From positions 27,581,710-27,645,709 of the forward strand of contig JAJLRJ010000009.1 in assembly GCA_024195265.1 (NCBI GenBank): 64,000 nt of DNA, written 5' to 3'. How positions within the stretch are numbered: position 1 is the first letter of the stretch; each line of letters opens with the position of its first letter. The position numbers were made by a program, and so were the translations under genes. Below the pieces are notes generated by a model. That model did not search any database and had not been told where the DNA came from. It saw nothing but the letters and a program-made list of their open reading frames with translations. Below, one piece after another: positions 26,401-39,513 of the stretch. The DNA is from Dendrophyllia cribrosa. Its lineage: Eukaryota > Cnidaria > Anthozoa > Scleractinia > Dendrophylliidae.

Positions 26401-28690
26401 AGTTACTCTTCAAACATTGCAGTTTGCAAACAAACAAGGCACAGGAGAAAAATGTGAGACTTTAGTTGCATTTAAACCGTTTGCTATATCGGTGAAGCTA
26501 CTGAGAAAAGAGACTCTGATCAACACATAGGTCAACTGTGGCTTGCATTCTAACTTCCTTGTTCTTGAGAAGACTGTTTATACAGGTCAGGAAGTTCCAG
26601 GTGTCGTAACAGCCATTAAAGACGCTTCCTGTGACATCGTATGTAAATTTCCCAGAGGCTGTCCTGCAAGAGGTAAGTGACTCTATAAGCATAAAAGAAA
26701 AATCGATTTCCTTCGCTATAATTGTGGACATATCCAGTCTTTAATTGGAATGAAACCCATGATTTTTGCTTTAACGGTGCACCTACTGGTCTCTATAAAA
26801 CGTTGCAATTTGTAACGGTATTCAAAACCATGGAAACTGCTCAAGAATTCTGAAGTTGCTCCTCAAACATTGTAGTTTGCAAACAAACAAAGCACAGGAG
26901 GAAAATGTGAGACCTTAGTTGCATTCAAACCGTTTGCTATATCGGTTAAGCTGCTGAGAAAAGAGACTTTGATCAACACATAGGTAAACTGTGGCTTGCG
27001 TTATAACTTCGTTGTTCTTGAGAAGACTGTTTATACAGGTCAGAAAGTTCCAGGTGTCGTAACAGACAAAGAAGACGCTTCCTATGACATCGTATGGACA
27101 TTTTCCTGAGGCTGTCCTGCAAGAGGTAAGTGACTGTATAAGCATAAGAGAAAAATCGATTTTCTTCCCTATAATTGTGGACACATCCAGTCTGTAATTG
27201 GAATGAAACCCATGATCTTTGCTTTAACGGTGCACCTACTGGTCTCTATCAAAAGTTGCAATTTGTAATGGTATTCAAAACCATGGAAACTGCTCAACAA
27301 TTCTGAAGTTGCTGTTCAAACATTGTAGTTTGCAAACAAACAAAATACAGGAGGAAAATGTGAGACTATAGTTGCATTCAAATCGTTTGCTATATCGGTG
27401 AAGATATTGAGAAAACAGACGCTCATAACAACATAAGTAAATTCTGACTTGCATTATAACGTCCTTGTTCTTGAGAAGACTGTTTACACAGGTCAGGAAG
27501 TTCCAGGTGTCGCAACAGCCAAAGAAGACGCTTCCTGTGACATCGTATGGAGATTTGCTTGAGGCTGTCCTGCAAGAGGTAAGTGACTGTATAAGCATAA
27601 AAGAAAAATCGATTTCCTTCGCTATAATTGTGGACACAACCAGTTTTTAATTGGAATGAAACCCATGATCTTTGCTTTAACGGTGCACCTACTGGTCTCT
27701 ATCAAAAGTTGCAATTTGTAACGGTATTCAAAACCATGGAAACTGCTCAACAATTCTGAAGTTGCTGTTCAAACATTGTAGTTTGCAAACAAACAAAGCA
27801 CAGGAGGAAAATGTGAGACTTTAGTTGCATTCAAACCGTTTGCTATATCGGTGAAGCTACTGAGAAAAGAGACTTTGATCAACACATAGGTAAACTGTGG
27901 CTTGCATTATAACTTCCTTGTTCTTGAGAAGACTGTTTATACAGGTCAGAAAGTTCCAGGTGTCGTAACAGCTAATGAAGACGCTTCCTGTGACATCGTA
28001 TGAAGATTTGCCTGAGGCTGTCCTGCAAGAGGTAAGTGACTGTATAAGCATAAAAGAAAAATCGATTTTCTTCCCTATAATTGTGGACACATCCAGTCTT
28101 TAATTGGAATGAAACTCATGATCTTTGCTTTAACGGTGCACCTAGTGGTCTCTATCAAAAGTTGCAATTTGTAATGGTATTCAAAACCATGGAAACTGCT
28201 CAACAATTCTGAAGTTGCTGTTCAAACATTGTAGTTTGCAAACAAACAAAGTACAGGAGGAAAATGTGAGACTTTAGTTGCATTCAAACCGTTTGCTATA
28301 TCGGTGAAGCTACTGAGAAAACAGACTTTGATCAACACATAGGTAAACTGTGGCTTGCATTATAACTTCCTTGTTCTTGAGAAGACTGTTTATACAGGTC
28401 AGAAAGTTCCAGGTGTCGTAACAGCCGATGAAGACGCTTCCTGTGACATCGTATGAAGATTTGCCTGAGGCTGTCCTAGAAGAGGTAAGTGACTGTATAA
28501 GCATAAAAGAAAAATCGATTTCCTTCGCTATAATTGTGGACACAACCAGTTTTTAATTGGAATGAAACCCATGATTTTTGCTTTAACGGTGCACCTACTG
28601 GTCTCTATCAAAAGTTGCAATTCGTAACGGTATTCAAAACCATGGAACCTGCTCAACAATTCTGAAGTTGCTCGTCAAACATTGTAGTTT
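14464..28690. repeat. Tandem array, family A, central block with 4072-bp higher-order repeat
   Basis: About 31 further 453/546-bp units. Units at 14563, 14980, 15519, 15921, 16374 and 16826 recur with the same private variants at 18635, 19052, 19591, 19993, 20446 and 20898, a constant offset of 4072 bp (nine monomers). A partial third copy starts around 26498-26915. The variants shared between the corresponding units show that segments of nine monomers were amplified together. No gene is recognised. Confidence 0.93.
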
Positions 28691-31600
28691 GCAAACAAAC
28701 AAAGCGAACGAGGAAAAGATGAGGCTTTAGTTGCATTCAAACCGTTTGCTATATCGGTGAAGCTACTGAGACAAGAGACCCTACCAAAACATAGGTAAAC
28801 TATAGTTTACATTCTAACTGCCTTGTTCTTGAGAAAACTGTTTATTCAGGTCAGAAAGTTCCAGGTGTCATAAGAGCCAAAGAAGACGCTTCCTGTGACA
28901 TCGTATGTAGATTTGCCCGAGGCTGGTCTACAAGAGGTAAGTGACTGTATAAGCATAAGAGAAAATCGATTTCCTTGGCTATATTTGTGGACATATCGGG
29001 TCTTTAATGCCAATAAAACCCATGATCTCTGCTCTTAACGATGACCCTATAGGGAACTACCTACAGTTCCAAAGGACGAACAGTAAATCCGAGGTTTCAA
29101 TTAAATTCAAACCAATGGCCTTTGCTTTAACCGTGGGCCTAACGTTCTCTTTCAAAAGTTGCAAGTTGTAATAGATTTCAAAACCATGGTCCTCGCTCAA
29201 CAATTCTGAATTTACTCATCAAACAATGTAGTTTGCAAACGAACAAAACAAACGAGGAAAAGATGAGACTTTAGTTGCATTCAAACCGTTTGCTATATCG
29301 GTGAAGCTACTGAGACAAGAGACCCTCACCAAAACATAGGTAAACTATGGTTTGCATTCTAACTTCCTTGTTCTTGAGAAGACTGTTTATTGAGGTCAGA
29401 AAGTTCCAGGTGTCATTACAGCCAAAGAAGACGCTTCCTGTGACATCGTATGTAGATTTGCCCGAGTCTGGCCTACAAGAGGTAAGTGAATGTATAAGCA
29501 TAACAGAAGAGTCGATTTCCTTCGCTATAATTGTTGACATATCGAGTCCTTAATGGCAATGAAACCCATGATCTCTGCTCTTAACGATGACCTTACAGGG
29601 AACTACCAACAGTTGCAAAGGACGAACAGTAAATCCGAGGTTTCAATGAAATTCAAACCAACGGTCTTTGCTTTAACGGTGGACATACTGGTCTCTTCCA
29701 AAATTTGCAAGTTGTAATTTTATTCAAAACCACGGTCCTTGTTCAACAATTCTGAAGTTACTGTTCAAACAATGTAGTTTGCAAACAAACAAAGCAAACG
29801 AGCAAAAGATCAGACTTTTCTTTCATTCAATTCGTTTGCTATATTAGTGAAGCTACTGAGACAAGAGACCCTCACATAAACATAGGTAAACTCTTGTTTG
29901 CATTCTAAGTTCCTTGTTCTTGAGAAGACTGTTTATTCAGGTCAGAAAGTTCCAGGTGTCATGTCAGCCAAAGGCGACGCTTCCTGTAACATCGTACGTA
30001 GATTTGTCCAAAGCTGGCCAACAAGAGGTACGTGACTGTATAAGCATAACAGACGAGTCGATTTCCTTCGCCATAATTCTCGACATATCGAGTCTTTAAT
30101 GGGAATCAAACCCATGATCTCTGCTCTTAACGATGACCCTGCCTGGAACTACCAACAGTTGCAAAGGACGAACAGTAAATCCGAGTTTACAATGAAATTC
30201 AAACCAATGGCCTTTGCTTTAACCGTGGGCCTACCGTTCTCCTCTAAAAGTTGCAAGTTGTAATGGTATTCAAAACCACTGTCCTTACTCAACAATTCTG
30301 AAGTTACTCTTCAAACAATGTAGTTTGCAAACAAACAAAACAAACGAGGAAAAGATGAGACTTTACTTGCATTCAAACCGTTTGCTATATCAGGGAAGCT
30401 ACTGAGAGAAGAGACCCTCACTAAACGATAGGTAAACGCTGGCTTACATTCTAACTTCCTTGTTCTTGAGAAGACTGTTTATTCAGGTCAGGAAGTTCCA
30501 GGTGTCATAACAGCCAAAGAAGACGGTTCCTGTGACATCGTATGTAGATTTGCCCGAAGCTGGCCTACAAGAGGTGAGTGACTGTATAAGCATAACAGAA
30601 GAGTCGATTTCCTTCGCCATAATTGTAGAGATATCGAGTCTTTAATGGCAATGAAACCCATGATCTCTGCTCTTAACGATGATCCTACCGGGAAGTACCA
30701 ACAGTTGCAAAGGACGAACAGTAAATCCGAGGTTTCAGTGAAATTCAAACCAATGGCCTTTGCTTTAACGGCGGGCCTACTGTTCTCTACCAAAAGTTGC
30801 AAGTTCTAATGGTATTCAAAACAACCTGTCCTTGCTCAACAATTCTGACGTTACTCCTCAAACAATGTAGTTTGCAAACAAACAAAGCGAACGAGGAAAA
30901 GATGAGGCTTTAGTTGCATTCAAACCGTTTGCTATATCGGTGAAGCTACTGAGACAAGAGACCCTACCAAAACATAGGTAAACTATAGTTTACATTCTAA
31001 CTGCCTTGTTCTTGAGAAAACTGTTTATTCAGGTCAAAAAGTTCCAGGTGTCATAAGAGCCAAAGAAGACGCTTCCTGTGACATCGTATGTAGATTTGCC
31101 CGAGGCTGGTCTACAAGAGGTAAGTGACTGTATAAGCATAAGAGAAAATCGATTTCCTTGGCTATATTTGTGGACATATCGGGTCTTTAATGCCAATAAA
31201 ACCCATGATCTCTGCTCTTAACGATGACCCTATAGGGAACTACCTACAGTTCCAAAGGACGAACAGTAAATCCGAGGTTTCAATTAAATTCAAACCAATG
31301 GCCTTTGCTTTAACCGTGGGCCTAACGTTCTCTTTCAAAAGTTGCAAGTTGTAATAGATTTCAAAACCATGGTCCTCGCTCAACAATTCTGAATTTACTC
31401 ATCAAACAATGTAGTTTGCAAACGAACAAAACAAACGAGGAAAAGATGAGACTTTAGTTGCATTCAAACCGTTTGCAATATCGGTGAAGCTACTGAGACA
31501 AGAGACCCTCACCAACACATAGGTAAACTCTGGTTTGCATTCTAACTTCCTTGTTCTTGAGAAGACTGTTTATTCAGGTCAGAAAGTTCCAGGTGACATA

Positions 31601-34600
31601 ACAGCCAAAGAAGACGCTTCCTGTGACATCGTACGTAGATTTGCCTGATGGTGGCCTACAAGAGGTAAGTGACTGTATAACCATAACAGAAGAGTCGATT
31701 TCTTTCGCCATAATTGTGGACATATCGAGTCTTTGATGGTAATCAAACCTATGATCTCTGCTCTTAACGATGACCCTGCCGGGAACTACCAACAGTTGCA
31801 AAGATCGAACAGGAAATCCGAGGTTTCAATTAAATTCAAACCAATGGCCTTTGCTTTAACCGTGGGCCTAATGTTCTCTTTCAAAAGGTGCAAGTTGTAA
31901 TTTTATTCAAAACCACGGTCCTTGTTCAACAATTCTGAAGTTACTGTTCAAACAATGTAGTTTGCAAACAAACAAAACAAACGAGGAAAAAATGAGACTT
32001 TAGTTGCATTCAAACCGTTTGCTATATCAGGGAAGCTACTGAGACAAGAGACCCTCACTAAACGATAGGTAAACGCTGGCTTACATTCTAAGTTCCTTGT
32101 TCTTGAGAAGACTGTTTATTCAGGTCAGGAAGTTCCATGTGTCATAACAGCCAAAGAAGACGGTTCCTGTGACATCGTATGTAGATTTGCCCGAAGCTGG
32201 CCTACAAGAGGTAAGTGACTGTATAAGCATAACAGAAGAGTCGATTTCCTTCGCCATAATTGTAGAGATATCGAGTCTTTAATGGCAATGAAACCCATGA
32301 TCTCTGCTCTTAACAATGATCCTACCGGGAAGTACCAACAGCTGCAAAGGACGAACAGTAAATCCGAGGTTTCGGTGAAATTCAAACCAATGGCCTTTGC
32401 TTTAACGGCGGGCCTACTGTTCTCTACCAAAAGTTGCAAGTTCTAATGGTATTCAAAAGAACCTGTCCTTGCTCAACAATTCTGACGTTACTCTTCAAAC
32501 AATGTAGTTTGCAAACAAACAAAGCAAACGAGGAAAAGATGAGACTTTAGTTGCATTCAAACCGTTTGCTATATCGGTGAAGCTACTGAGACAAGAGACC
32601 CTCACTAAATTATAGGTAAACTCTTTTTTGCATTCTAACTTCCTGTTCTTAAGAAGACTGTTTATTCAGGTCAAGAAGTTCCAGGTGTCATAACAGCCAA
32701 AGAAGATGCTTCCTGTGGCAACGTATGTAGATTTGTCCGAGGCTGTCCTACAAGAGGTAAGTGACTGTATAAGCATAACAGAAGAGTCGATTTCTTTCGC
32801 CATAATTGCGGACATATGGAGTCTTTATATGTCAATCAAACCCATGATCTCTACTCTTAACGATGACCCTACCGGAACTACCAAGAGTTGCGAAGGACGA
32901 ACAGTAAATCCGAGGTTTCACTGAAATTCAAACCAATGGCCTTTGCTTTAACCGTGGGCATACTGTTCTCTTCCAAAAGTTGCAAGTTGTAATGGTATTC
33001 AAAACCACGGTCCTTGCTCAACAATTCTGAAGTTACTGTTCAAATAATGTAGTTTGCAAACAAACAAAGCAAACGAAAAGATCAGACTTTACTTGCATTC
33101 AAACCGTTTGCTATCTCGGTGAAGCTACTGAGACAAGAGACCCTCACCAAAACATAGGTAAACTCTGCTTTGCATTCTAACTTCCTTGTTCTTGAGAAGA
33201 CTGTTTATTCAGGTCAGGAAGTTCCAGGCGTCATAACAGGCAAAGAAAACGCTTCCTCTGACATCGTACGTAGATTTGTCCGAAGCTGGCCTACAAGAGG
33301 TAAGTGAATCTATAAGCATAAAAGAAAAATCGATTTCCTTCGCTATAATTGCGGACATATGAAGTCTTTATATGCCAATCAAACCTGTGATCTCTACTCT
33401 TAACGATGACCCTACCGGAACTACCAACAGTTGCAAAGGAAGAACAGTAAATCCGAGGTTTTAATGAAATTCAAACCCATGGTCTTTGCTTTAACGGTGG
33501 ACATACTGGTATCTACCAAAAGTTGCAATTTGTAATGATATTCAAAACAATGTTCCTTGCTCAACAATTCTGAACTTACTCTTCAAACAATGTAGTTTGC
33601 AAACAAACAAGGGAAATGATGAAAAGATGAGACTTTACTTGCATTCAAACCGTTTGCTATATCGGTGAAGCTACTGAGACAAGAGACCCTCACTAAAGCA
33701 TAGGTAAACTATGGTTTGCATTCTAACTTCCTTGTTCTTGAGAAGACTGTTTATTCAGGTCAGAAAGTTCCAGGTGACATAACATCCAAAGAAGACGCTT
33801 CCTGTGACATCGTACGTAGATTTGCCCGATGCTGGCCTACAAGAGGTAAGTGACTGTATAACCATAACAGAAGAGTCGATTTCTTTCGCCATCATTGTTG
33901 ACATATCGAGTCCTTAATGGCAATGAAACCCATGATCTCTGATCTTAACGATGACCTTACCGGGAACTACCAACAGTTGCAAAGGACGAACAGTAAATCC
34001 GAGGTTTCAATGAAATTCAAACCAACGATCTTTGCTTTAACGGTGGACATACTGGTCTCTTTCAAAATTTGCAGGTTGTAATGGTATTCAAAACCACGGT
34101 CCTTCTTCAACAATTCTGAAGTTACTGTTCAAACAATGTAGTTTGCAAACAAACAAAGCAAACGAGCAAAAGATCACACTTTTCTTGCATTCAAACCGTT
34201 TGCTATATTAGTGAAGCTACTGAGACAAGAGACCCTCACCAAAACATAGGTAAACTCTGGTTTGCATTCTAACTTCCTTGTTCTTGAGAAGACTGTTTAT
34301 TCAGGTCAGAAAGTTCCAGGTGACATTACAGCCAAAGAAGACGCTCCCTGTGACATCGTATGTAGATTTGCCCGAGTCTGGCCTACAAGAGGTAAGTGAC
34401 TGTATAAGCATAACAGAAGAGTCGATTTCCTTCGGTATAATTGTTGGCATATCGAGTCCTTAATGGCAATGAAACCCATGATCTCTGCTCTTAACGATGA
34501 CCTTACCGGGAACTACCAACAGTTGCAAAGGACGAACAGTAAATCCGAGGTTCCAATGAAATTCAAACCAACGGTCTTTGCTTTAACGGTGGACATACTG

Positions 34601-37445
34601 GTCTCTTCCAAAATTTGCATGTTGCAATGGTATTCAAAACCACGGTCCTTGCTCAACAATTCTGAAGTTACTGTTCAAACAATGTAGTTTGCAAACAAAT
34701 AAAGGAAACGAAGAAAAAATCAGACTTTACTTGCATTCAAACCGTTTGCTATATCAGTGATGCTACTGAGACAAGAGACCCTCGCAAAAACATAGGTAAA
34801 CTCTTGTTTGCATTCTAAGTTCCTTGTTCTTGAGAAGACTGTTTATTCAGGTCAGAAAGTTCCAGGTGTCATATCAGCCAAAGACGACGCTTGCTGTGAC
34901 ATCGTACGAAGATTTGTCCGAAACTGGCCTACAAGAGGTAAGTGACTCTATAAGCATAAAAGAAAAACCGACTTTCTTCGCTATAATTGCGGACATATCG
35001 AGTCTTTAATGGCAATCAAACCCATGCTCTCTGCTCTTAACGATGACCCTACCGGGAACTACCAACAGTTGCAAAGGACGAACAGGAAATCCGAGGTTTC
35101 AATGAAATTCAAACCCATAATCTTTGCTTTAACGGTGGACATACTGGTCACTACCAAAAGTTGCAATTTGTAATGATATTCAAAACAATGTTCCTTGCTC
35201 AACAATTCTGAAGTTACTCTTCACACAATGTTGTTTGCAAACAAACAAAGCAAACGAAGAAAAGATGAGACTTTAGTTGCATTCAAACCGTTTGCTATAT
35301 CGGTGAAGCTACGGAGACAAGAGACCATCACCAAAACATAGGTAAACTATGGTTTGCATTCTAAATTCCTTGTTCTTGAGAAGGCTGTTTATTCAGGTCA
35401 GAAAGTTCCAGGTGACATATCAGCCAAAGAAGACGCTTCCTGTGACATCGTACGTAGATTTGCCCGATGCTGACCTACAAGAGGTAAGTGACTGTATAAC
35501 CATAACAGAAGAGTCGATTTCTTTCGCCATAATTGTGGACATATCGAGTCTTTGATGGTAATCAAACCCATGATCTCTGCTCTTAACGATGACCCTGCCG
35601 CGAGCTACCAACAGTTGCAAAGATCGAACAGGAAATCCGAGGTTTCAATAAAATTCAAACCAATGGCCTTTGCTTTAACCGTGGGCGTACTGTTCTCTTC
35701 CAAAAGTTGCAAGTTGTAATGGTATTCAAAACCGCGGTTTGAGACGCGGTTTGAGAGAATTGCTCAACAATTCTGAAGTTACTGTTCAAACAATGTAGTT
35801 TGCAAACAAATAAAGGAAAAGAAGAAAAAATCAGACTTTACTTGCATTCAAACCGTTTGCTATATCAGTGATGGTACTGAGACAAGAGACCCTCACAAAA
35901 ACATAGGTAAACTCTTGTTTGCATTCAAAGTTCCTTGTTCTTGAGAAGACTGTTTATTCAGGTCAGAAAGTTCCAGGTGTCATATCAGCCAAAGACGACG
36001 CTTGCTGTGACATCGTACGAAGATTTGTCCGAAACTGGCCTACAAGAGGTAAGTGACTCTATAAGCATAAAAGAAAAACCGACTTTCTTCGCTATAATTG
36101 CGGACATATCGAGTCTTTAATGGCAATCAAACCCATGCTCTCTGCTTTTAACGATGACCCTTCCGGGAACAACCAACAGTTGCAAAGGACGAACATTAAA
36201 TCCGAGGTTTCAATGAAATTCAAACCCATAATCTTTGCTTTAACGGTGGACATACTGGTATCTACCAAAAGTTGCAATTTGTAATGATATTCAAAACCAT
36301 GTTCTTTGCTCAACAATTCTAAAGTTACTCTTCACACAATGTAGTTTGCAAACAAACAAAGCAAACGAGGAAAAGATGAGACTGTAGTTGCATTCAAACC
36401 GTTTGCTATATCGGTGAAGCTACTGATACAAGAGACCCTCACCAAAACATAGGTAAACTATGGTTTGCATTCTAACTTCCTTGTTCTTGAGAAGACTGTT
36501 TATTCAGGTCAGAAAGTTCCAGGTGTCATTACAGCCACAGAAGACGCTTCCTGTGACATCGTATGTAGATTTGCCCGAGTCTGGCCTACAAGAGGTAAGT
36601 GACTGTATAAGCATAACAGAAGAGTTGATTTCCTTCGCTATAATTGTTGACATATCGAGTCCTTAATGGCAATGAAACCCATGATCTCTGCTCTTAACGA
36701 TGACCTTACCGGGAACTACCAACAGTTGCAAAAGACAAACAGTAAATCCGAGGTTTCAATGAAATTCAAACCAACGGTCTTTGCTTTAACGGTGGACATA
36801 CTGGTCTCTTCCAAAGTTTGCAAGTTGTAATGGTATTCAAAACCACGGTCCTTCTTCAACAATTCTGAAGTTACTGTTCAAACAATGTAGTTTGCAAACA
36901 AACAAAGCAAACGAGCAAAAGATCAGACTTTTCTTGCATTCAAACCGTTTGCTATATTAGTGAAGCTACTGAGACAAGAGACCCTCACCAAAACATAGGT
37001 AAACTCTGGTTTGCATTCTAACTTCCTTGTTCTTGAGAAGACTGTTTATTCAGGTCAGAAAGTTCCAGTTGACATAACAGCCAAAGAAGACGCTTCCTGT
37101 GACATCGTACGTAGATTTGCCCGATGCTGGCCTACAAGAGGTAAGTGACTGTATAACCATAACAGAAGAGTCGATTTCTTTCGCCATAATTGTGGACATA
37201 TCGAGTGTTTGATGGTAATCAAACCCATGCTCTCTGCTTTTAACGATGACCCTTCCGGGAACTACCAACAGTTGCAAAGGACGAACATTAAATCCGAGGT
37301 TTCAATGAAATTCAAACCCATAATCTTTGCTTTAACGGTGGACATTCTGATCTCTACCAAAAGTTGCATTTTTTAATGATATTCAAAACTATGTTCCTTG
37401 CTCAACAATTCTGAAGTTACTCTTCAAACAATGTAGTTTGCAAAT

Positions 37446-38384
37446 TATAAGGACAACAATCTAGATTTCAAGTCAGCTCAGATCTGGCACAACTCCCTCA
37501 TAAAAATAGAGAACAAACCAATTTTCTACAAATCCTGGTTCACCGCAGGTGTGAAAGATGTTAAAGATATTCTCGATACGGATGGAAATTCGATATTAAG
37601 CTATACTGCATTTACCTCTAAATATGAAATCAAGATTAACTTTCTAGAATTCTATAAGGTAGTATCAGCCCTTAAACTGTTCAGGCAAAAGTGTTCTCAA
37701 CAACCCAACAGAGGACCCAAAATCAAGTCCTTTGGGCAAACATTATTAGCCTCAAAAAAAGCCTGTAAAACTGTTTACAAATCGATCATCGAATAAAAGG
37801 CCACCACCCCTCTTAAAAGCCAGGGAAAATGGCTGTCTAAGGAAACTATAATAGGAAATGCGAACGTGAATTGGGAGAATACATATCGTCTCCCCTTTCT
37901 GTGTACAACAGAAACAAAGTTACGAGTGTTCCAATTTATGTTCCTCCACAGACGAATAGCAACAAATGACTACCTCTTTAAAATTGGCCTAAAACAAGCA
38001 GACTCCTGTTCTTTTTGTGGCGAATCTATTGAAACTCTTGCCCACTTGTTCTGGTATTGCAGTTACACTAAAAAATTTTGGAAAGACATTTATCAATGGA
38101 TAACTCAAAACATCACCTTAAACAAATCTATTGTCTTCTCTCCTCTTATCTGTTTTGGACTAATTGACAATATCTCTGATTTATTACTACATCACCTTTT
38201 CCTTATCGCCAAACGATATATTTATACATGTAAGTTAAATAACTGCATCCCTGCGCTACAGGTTTATATCCAAACCGTTATGAACTCCATGGAAATTGAA
38301 AAAGAGATTGCCTCTAATAACAACAATATGTCTTCCTTCAAAAACAAATGGGGCCCTCTTAAACTTTGCCCCTTGGACAAATAA
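37446..38384 (+). pseudogene. LINE ORF2 C-terminal fragment with zf-RVT-like domain
   Basis: One reading frame is open from the truncation point to TAA at 38382, except for one in-frame TAA at 37794-37796. The first part (to 37793) resembles the region after the polymerase domain of L1/Tx1-type LINEs (a T-A-F-x-x-K-Y segment then INFLEFYK). The second part contains CSFCGES...ETLAHLFWYC, the Cys/His pattern of the zf-RVT domain found at the C-terminus of these reverse transcriptases. Catalytic RT motifs and the endonuclease lie upstream and are missing, so this copy is dead on two counts. The family assignment rests on motif recall. Confidence 0.8.
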
Positions 38385-38709
38385 ACTTGCTGTTATTAAA
38401 TAATTTCAAAAAGTTCTAAAAGTTAAAAGAGGTGCAGAAACAAATGCAAATGCAGAGCTCTTTTCAGTTGGTAGGACAAACTCCTTATGTTTTTGGTGTA
38501 CCGTTTATTTTGCAACTTCGTAAATAGCAGTCTAATTTGTAAACATTTTTGGGCTCAAGTAGTTGTAAATGCTGTAACATTGTATCTTTTTTCTCTATCT
38601 CCTGTGCGTTTGTTTTTATTTTACCTCTATGTAAATGTAACTATTGTCAGTAGAAGTTTTGTAATTAAATAAATGTTATTAAAAAACAAAACAAAAAAAA
38701 CAAAAAAAA
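38385..38709 (+). other. LINE 3' untranslated region and A-rich tail
   Basis: Non-coding sequence between the ORF2 stop and the target duplication. It ends in repeated (A)nC blocks. Confidence 0.7.
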
Positions 38710-39426
38710 CAATGTAGTTTGCAAACAAACAAAGCAAACAAGGAAAAGATGAGACTTCACTTGCATTCAAACCGTTTGCTATATCGGTAAAGCTACTGAG
38801 ACAAGAGACCCTCACTAAAACATAGGTAAATTCTGGCTTCCACTCTAACTTCCTTGTTCTTAAGAAGAGTGTTTATTCAGGTCAGAAAGTTCCAGGTGTC
38901 ATAACAGCCAAAGAAAACGCTTCCTGTGACATCGTACGTAGATTTGTCCGAAGCTGGCCTAAAAGAGGTAAGAGAATCTATAAGCATAAAAGAAAAATCG
39001 ATTTCCTTCGCTATAATTGCGGACATATGGAGTCTTTATATGTCAATCAAACCCATGATCTCTACTCTTAACGATAACAATACGGAAACTACCAACAGTT
39101 ACAAAGGACGAAAACTAAATCCGGGGTTTCAATGAAATTCAAACCAATCGCCTTTGCTTTAACAGTGAGCCTACTGTTCTCTACCAAAAGTTGCAAGTTC
39201 TAATGGTATACAAAACCACGGTCCTTGCACAACAGTTCTGAAGTTACTCTTTAAACAATGTAGTTTGCAAACAAACAAAGCAAACGAGGAAAAGATGAGA
39301 CTTTACTTGCATTCAAACCGTTTCCTATATCGGTGAAGCTACTGAGACAAGAGACCCTCACGAAACCATAGGTAAACTCTGGCTTGCATTCTAACTTCCT
39401 TGTTCTTGAGAAGACTGTTTATTCAG

Positions 39427-39513
39427 GTCAGGAAGTTCCAGGTGTCATAACAGCCAAAGAAGGCGCTTCCTGTGACATCGTATGTAGATTTGCCCGAGGC
39501 TGGCCTACAAGAG
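39427..39513 (+). other. Candidate exon cassette in a family B unit (open example)
   Basis: Upstream lie CTAAC at 39391-39395 (branch-point A about 32 nt from the acceptor), a T/C-rich tract and TTTATTCAG at 39418-39426. Downstream is GTAAGT from 39514. The segment is 87 bp and open in phase 1-1 for 29 codons (QEVPGVITAKE...CRFARGWPTR), while the other two frames contain stops. Its length is divisible by three, so skipping or chaining copies keeps the frame. Neighbouring units have the same arrangement, for example 39973-40059. The encoded peptide resembles no family I know. Function and splicing are inferred from sequence signals only. Confidence 0.4.

Larger units (their letters stand above)
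37445..38709 (+). mobile_element. 5'-truncated non-LTR retrotransposon (LINE), L1/Tx1-like
   Basis: A 1265-bp insertion inside one array unit. It is flanked by the 16-bp duplication CAATGTAGTTTGCAAA at 37429-37444 and 38710-38725 and ends in an A-rich tail (about 38680-38709). Tail plus target duplication plus 5' truncation are the signs of target-primed reverse transcription. The retained coding part is the end of the reverse-transcriptase ORF, including a zinc-binding C-terminal domain. It is oriented with its 3' end to the right. Confidence 0.9.

Noticed and set aside
30488..32439. 104-codon minus-strand frames in family B units
   Set aside because: They occur only in some units, differ in frame from the family A minus-strand frame and look like chance openings in recently duplicated repeats.
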